Assembly (NCBI GenBank): GCA_950097015.1
Contig: CATNEN010000034.1
Coordinates: forward strand, 4,000,001 to 4,064,000
Direction: 5' to 3'
DNA: 64,000 nucleotides
Source: Macrostomum hystrix
Taxonomy: Eukaryota > Platyhelminthes > Macrostomidae
The notes under the pieces were generated by a model that was given only the letters and a program-made list of their open reading frames with translations, was not told where the DNA came from and ran no database searches. This document shows positions 58,991 through 64,000 of the stretch, piece after piece. Numbering within the stretch: position 1 is the stretch's first letter; each line of letters opens with the position of its first letter. The position numbers were made by a program, and so were the translations under genes.

Positions 58991-60540
58991 TATAATTCTG
59001 ATATCCTGATATATCATGATATAGTCAGAATTTAAAGTTAAAGTTTCGGAAATTCTTTCCGAAAAGGCGCTAGGCTGTTATGCATCTCGCTCCCTATCAG
59101 CATGGCTTGGTCTAGTCAACTACCCGCCTGAATTAATTATCCTGCTATGACTTATTTTCAGTTTAACAGTATTTATTTCTACATTTTATTTGTCGAATTT
59201 TTAGCTATAATTTGTTCTGTGATCGGTTAAAGTGAATGGTTTTCTCAATTAACAATTGCTCTATTGTACGTATTAGTTTCGGTGTTCTGCTTGGCCTCAT
59301 GCCACCTTATGACTTATGCTATACATATTATTATTATTATTCTGGTAATTTACAAATATTTTACCATAATCCACAAATAACGTGGTGCAAAGTAGCGATT
59401 TTTAACCGCTTTCAGCTTCGTTAAATTCTCTGCTTAAATTTCTATTTGTTATATCGTTGCTTAGTGGCCAAAGAAATGCTTTCCTTATAGGAAAGTTTAA
59501 CTATAGAGTAAATCACTACTGCACAAATCCTTCACTTGTGTCCCCTGTCATGCAAATGCAATTAAACAAACTTATTATTTAATTGTTTAAGTCAATATCC
59601 ATGTCTTTGCAGAACCACTATAAAATAACATAGCTATTTTATTGTACTAACATCTCAGTCCATTTTGATAAAGTCACATCAAGGAAAGAAGATTACAAGT
59701 AATTAAATCAAGTTTAAAATTATCAGTAGATCATTTGTTTAAGCTAAGTTTTGTTTTAGCTTGGAAGCTAAAACGAAAATTTAAAAAATATTTAACTTTG
59801 AGCGGACAATTAACAAGGCGGTCGCTGTGCTTCAGTGGCTGTGTGAACTTTAAAAATTCCCATAACAAATGATAGAGAAAGTGCTTCTGTTTGTTACATC
59901 TAAATAAACGTGAAATTCAAATTTAAAACGTAGGTTTATAAACAACCACAATTATATAATAATCGTGATCGTTAATTTAAGAATGCCATAACAAATGCTT
60001 GCGCGCTCAACACACACGGTAAAGAAGTCGGTTTATTTTTAATAATCTAAATTTACTACACATTTAACTACTTGTCTAAGTGTGCGAGCATAATTAAATT
60101 AACTTGAAGTAAATCAAAGATTTACGAGAAAGCATGCAATAAAACAAATCTACTGTACTTGAGCGAAAAGAAGTGCAAAAAATAAGCAGGTATTTTCAAA
60201 TCAAAGCAAAGGCGAATAGGGAAAAATAACAGTTGGAAGCAATAAACTTGTGAGCAAGCGAAGAGCAGTTAAGCTGGTAGCATCGACTCTTAAAACATTT
60301 AAGAATTACAAAAACAATAAATCACTGTTAAAGATGGTTCGACATTATATGGGATTAGCACTGTTCGCCAAAACACAAATTGGCTACAGAACAAACCTTT
60401 TAAAATCACAGCCTACTTGCTAAGGTAGCTCAAACTAAAAAAACTAATTACTAATTACTTGTAAATTAACTACTTTTCAAGTTAACAATTTTTAGACCAC
60501 GCTATTTTTCCTCTGGGAAAAGACCTTGGTGGCATTTCAA
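58991..60540. other. AT-rich spacer between SCYL1 and the stathmin-like gene
   Basis: Single-copy, strongly AT-rich convergent spacer. I recognise no exon, RNA gene or further repeat. Confidence 0.45.
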
Positions 60541-60742
60541 ATACTCACTGCCTACTTCCCGATAGCTCCCAGACCGAATGACCGATTTTCGTTAAAGTCC
60601 ACCATAAGAATCAAAATTTTACGCCCTTTACGACGGAAATGACGATGGAACTTTTATAGCCGTCCGACGTCATTATGTTCGAGATATTCAAAGATTCTTT
60701 AAACAGTAATGATAATAATAATAAATAATAATAATAATAACA
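60541..60742 (+). mobile_element. SINE-B copy 2, 5'-truncated, with AAT tail
   Basis: The body contains cactgcctacttcccgatag, then agaccgaatgaccgatttt, then tagccgtccgacgtc, then gttcgagatattc. It matches SINE-B copy 1 on the minus strand at 46905-47035. It ends in an (ATA)n-type tail at about 60705-60742. The tRNA-like head is missing. Confidence 0.75.
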
Positions 60743-60868
60743 TGTGTCAATTTGTCCTTGGACTGAACGGGGGCGCCTAACCCACCCAAGCTGATGCTGG
60801 CACCCACCTTACAGCACTGTAAAGCACAGATAGTAGACAAAAAAGATTTAGTTTGAATTAACTTGTCC

Positions 60869-62601
60869 TCAGTCGTAGAAGTCATTGTCCCTGCTGTCGT
60901 CCTCCATCACCGTGGAAACAGTCTTGCCAGTGGTGGCTCGGCTGCCGCCTAGCGAACTATTGCCGCCGTCGCCGCCGCGCGAGCTGCCGTAGCCACTGCT
61001 GTCCCGGTGCGGTGGCTGCTCGTCGCCGGCAGACAGCAGCCGCTGATCGCCAGCCCCGGTTTCCGACGATCCGGCAGCCATCGGGCCACGAAGACTTCCG
61101 CCAGCTGTTTGACCTTCGCCTAGCCAGGATGCGTCGGCTGAATAAATTACGAAGGTCAAAGAAATTAAAATCTGAAGGCTTCATTGTGTAATATGTACGG
61201 TGGGAAAGTTGGCTTACAGTCGGAATCGCCGCCTCCTTCGTCCTTCTCGATGTTGAGCTCCGCTTCCATTTGCTCCTCCTCCTTCTGGCGGCGCGCCCGC
61301 TCCCGCGCCGCCTTGGCGCGCTCCTCCCGCTGTCTCTGACGCTCCTGCACGGCCGCCAACTGGGCCAGCCGTTTCTGCTCCGCCACAGCCTGTTTTTGCT
61401 GCAGCCGCTCCGCTTCCGGATTGGTCGCCTCAGCGGCTCCGCCAGCTTCACCAGCCAGTTCCTGCTGCGAATACTCCTGGGCCTTCAGCAACTGGCGGCG
61501 CGCTTTGGACTGCTTGGTGACACTCGAGTTGCGCCGCTTCTCCAGCATCTGAACGAGAGGACAGGGGCATTTAATGTACATTCTAGGAATTATCTCTTAG
61601 TTATAAACTCTATTGTGGTTGACAGGTTATGATTGATGGGCTATAAAATTGGTGGATAGGTCAATGAAATTGTGGATAATTGATGGATTGATGGACAGAT
61701 TGATCGATTATGGTGGATAGATTGATAACTTTTAGTGAATAAATTGATGGGTTATAGTGGATATATTGATGGATTATAGTGACTTAATTGATGGATTTTC
61801 GTGGATATATTGATGGATCGATGGATTATTGTCGATGGATTGTCGATGTTGATCGACATAGAATGGGGGATAGATTGATGGATTGGTGGATCCACTCTCT
61901 TCTCCATCAGACTCACCCGCTCTCTCTTCTCTTCCGCTTTCCTCAGTTTTTCAGCCAGCTGTTCCGGCGAGATGGAGGGCGCATTTTCAAGCGGTTCCAG
62001 GTGCTGCAATTTGAATTAAATTAACAGATAGTATAAAAATTGTGAACTAAAAATCTGTTTGATAAAAATTCGCTCCATCCTGCCCTTACCCGCAGTCGAG
62101 GCGGCAGCGGCTTGCGCAGAATTTTGTCAATTTCAGCGCCGCCAGCTGGCTGGCCGGCTGTCGACTCGCCACCGCTTGTTGTGCCCATCGCCACGCTGAA
62201 TGCGACTCCGCCTTTGCCAGTCTTCTCGTCTGCGAGGGTTATTGTGAAGACTGATTTTCAAAGTAAAAGTTCTCTCAAAAAACAGAAGGGCTAGTTTGAG
62301 ATGTGCAATGCAGATCTGACTGTCACTGAAATAATGTATCGTGCCCACAGCAGTACTGCTCTTGTCTGCCGAAATCCTTACCTTCAGCAGCGGTGGAGGT
62401 CTCATTCTGTGGCTTCTGGTCGGACTTGATTGGTGGCAACTTTTTCTGCTGAGCCACCACCGCGAAGCCATTTGTGCTAGCTGGCTTGGCTTCAGCACCG
62501 GATGCTGCAGTCGCTGACTTCCCCGCTGCTGATCCTTTCGGTTGCACCTGAATTGGACGGCCAGCGGCGCTGCTGACGGCTGTCGATGAACCGCAACCCA
62601 T
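60869..62601 (-). CDS. Stathmin-domain protein, STMND1-like, 348 aa, 5 exons
   Basis: Minus-strand exons: 62601-62382, 62229-62090, 62003-61917, 61548-61218, 61137-60869 (TGA). The phases (1, 0, 0, 1) agree and donors are gtaagg, gtaagg, gtgagt and gtaagc. The N-terminus MGCGSS is a classic dual acylation signal: Gly2 for N-myristoylation, Cys3 for palmitoylation. Human STMND1 and neuronal stathmins are likewise membrane-anchored (from memory). The stathmin-like core starts with ISPEQLAEKLRKAEEKRER (about 131-149), comparable to the family's SLEEIQKKLEAAEERR. A long Lys/Arg/Gln helix follows (150-240). The tail is Gly/Ser-rich with a final acidic stretch (DDSRDNDFYD). Expected role: binding tubulin or microtubules near membranes. 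Family signatures beyond the first helix are weak, so another myristoylated coiled-coil family is possible. Confidence 0.68.
61625..61890. repeat. Degenerate repeat (gattgatggattatagtgg type)
   Basis: Irregular units of about 20-25 bp built on tggatagattgatggatta in intron 3 of the stathmin-like gene. It is much more decayed than the other arrays and looks like an old minisatellite. Confidence 0.7.
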
Positions 62602-64000
62602 TGCTGCTTTGTCGCTTGATTAATGAATTACTTATTGGACTTAAAACAAAAAAGCTGCTTTTGAAATCGGCAGGCTAAGCTGAAAGATATTTTGTAGAAA
62701 GCACTAATTTAAATGAAAGCAATTAACTAAATTTAATCTCAAAAAGCAAAGCAAATAGACTCTTGATATAAATAACTGAATTTTAATTCTAGTTCTAGTT
62801 TTTGCTTGCTTTCCGTTGGTTTTCTCTACGGATGACAATTCTTAGGCACAGTATAAAACAAAAATTGACTTGTCACTAAAAAAATTATTGCGAATTTAAG
62901 TTGTAAATATGCATAGTGTACAAAAAATCGATTGGAGTTAAAATTATTATTATCCTTACTCTTAAAAGACGACGTTAACACTTTTTAAAAAATTATGAAA
63001 ATTGTTTCACTCTAATTGTAAATTTATAACATTCTTTATTAAAAATGTTAAAAGCTTTATGCAATGCAATATTTGGTAACAGACTATTGTATATCTATGT
63101 TGCATATAAAGTTTTTGTCGTTGTTATGCATTGTAAAGATTTCGTCCAAAAAAACAGTTAGTGCTTCATGTGTAAATATCGTAAGGTATAAGATATTTAC
63201 ATGTCAGCTAATAAGTAAAGCATAATGATAATAAGTAAACTGTGTTAAATATAAGTTCTAGGAATTAAAAAAAACGATGATAAAAGTGTTTATCGTTAAT
63301 TTTTGTGACTATAGAACGCGAATTTGATTTAACAAAAACACAACTTCGTCGAAATTCCGATTGTTAAAATGCCGCTCGCTTTCGTATGTTGAATTCGTGG
63401 GCAGTGCTGTTTACTCTGATTGTCTTAGAGAGTGATGCGTTTTTGGAACATCGTTAAAAACGATGCTTTTAAGCATAGTGAAGTTAAATGGATGAATTAA
63501 GCGCGAATAGAAACAAAAAATATTTCATCTTGTCTTTAAGTAGCTTAAGAAAATTTTAAGAAATGCTCTATGATAAGTATTATTTTTTGCTGGCCTGCTA
63601 AAATTGGCCTGCTACGGACTCGTAGTTGATACAAATGTTAAAGTATATTTTTTTCTTTGCCAAAATCAATTCATTTCCTAAGAGGAATCTTAGGAATCAG
63701 AATCAGGATCCAGAACAGGAATGTATTGGGACTAACTGCGTTTAGTTATTTCGTTCGATTGGATACGAATTGATTTGAATCTTATGACCAAACAGGCAAC
63801 CTTGCCTGATAACCTACTTCTAATTCAATTGTCGTTTGTTTGCTGTTGACGATAGAGTGTAGTGTTTAAGTTTTTACCTAATCATTCTATTCAAAAGCAT
63901 TAAAAAACGGAAAGTACACTAAGATTGAGTAGAGAAGCTGTCGAGCAAATGATTAAACAAAATACTAAACCCAAGACAAAACCGGTTCTTGACGTGCTCG
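62602..64000. other. 5' flank of stathmin-like gene
   Basis: AT-rich single-copy DNA to the end of the window. It presumably carries the promoter of the minus-strand gene. No exon, RNA gene or repeat array was recognised. Confidence 0.45.

Overview
This is metazoan nuclear DNA, not bacterial. Genes are split into many exons with GT-AG introns, intergenic DNA is AT-rich, coding exons are GC-rich, and tRNA-derived SINEs are present. The closest recognisable proteins are animal CFAP58, SCYL1, UBE2Q and a voltage-gated proton channel. The extreme density of minisatellites would fit a flatworm or another spiralian, but that placement is a guess.

I rebuilt seven multi-exon gene models, and one weak one, by checking splice signals and reading phase at every junction. 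Left to right: a doubtful 190-aa gene behind a good TATA promoter (2718-3863, +); a 12-exon gene for an unrecognised 1183-aa coiled-coil/EF-hand-like protein (6103-18099, +); a 4-exon gene for an unrecognised 220-aa single-pass membrane protein (21017-25948, -); CFAP58 (28639-32862, -); an Hv1/HVCN1-like proton channel (34864-40257, +); UBE2Q (44300-48726, -); SCYL1 (51865-57783, +); and a stathmin-domain (STMND1-like) protein (60869-62601, -). CFAP58/Hv1 and UBE2Q/SCYL1 are head-to-head pairs; 1183-aa/membrane protein, Hv1/UBE2Q and SCYL1/stathmin are tail-to-tail pairs.

More than 20 different minisatellites (units of 10-48 bp) fill the introns and spacers, each locus with its own unrelated unit. 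They often begin within about 0-110 nt of a 5' splice site. Several show a second, larger period (216, 471 or 580 bp). Mobile DNA includes at least two tRNA-headed SINE families, one copy with a perfect 13-bp target duplication, and a 503-bp foldback/MITE-like element with a 9-bp target duplication in the UBE2Q-SCYL1 spacer. That spacer also holds an unusual cluster of the palindrome TAGGCCTA.

Functionally the window mixes ciliary or sperm genes (CFAP58, probably Hv1, perhaps the 1183-aa protein) with housekeeping genes (SCYL1 in Golgi-ER traffic, UBE2Q in ubiquitination). No operon-like or defence-like system was found. The most interesting items are the diverged S4 motif of the proton channel, the intron-edge minisatellites, the SINE families, the foldback element and the two unrecognised proteins.
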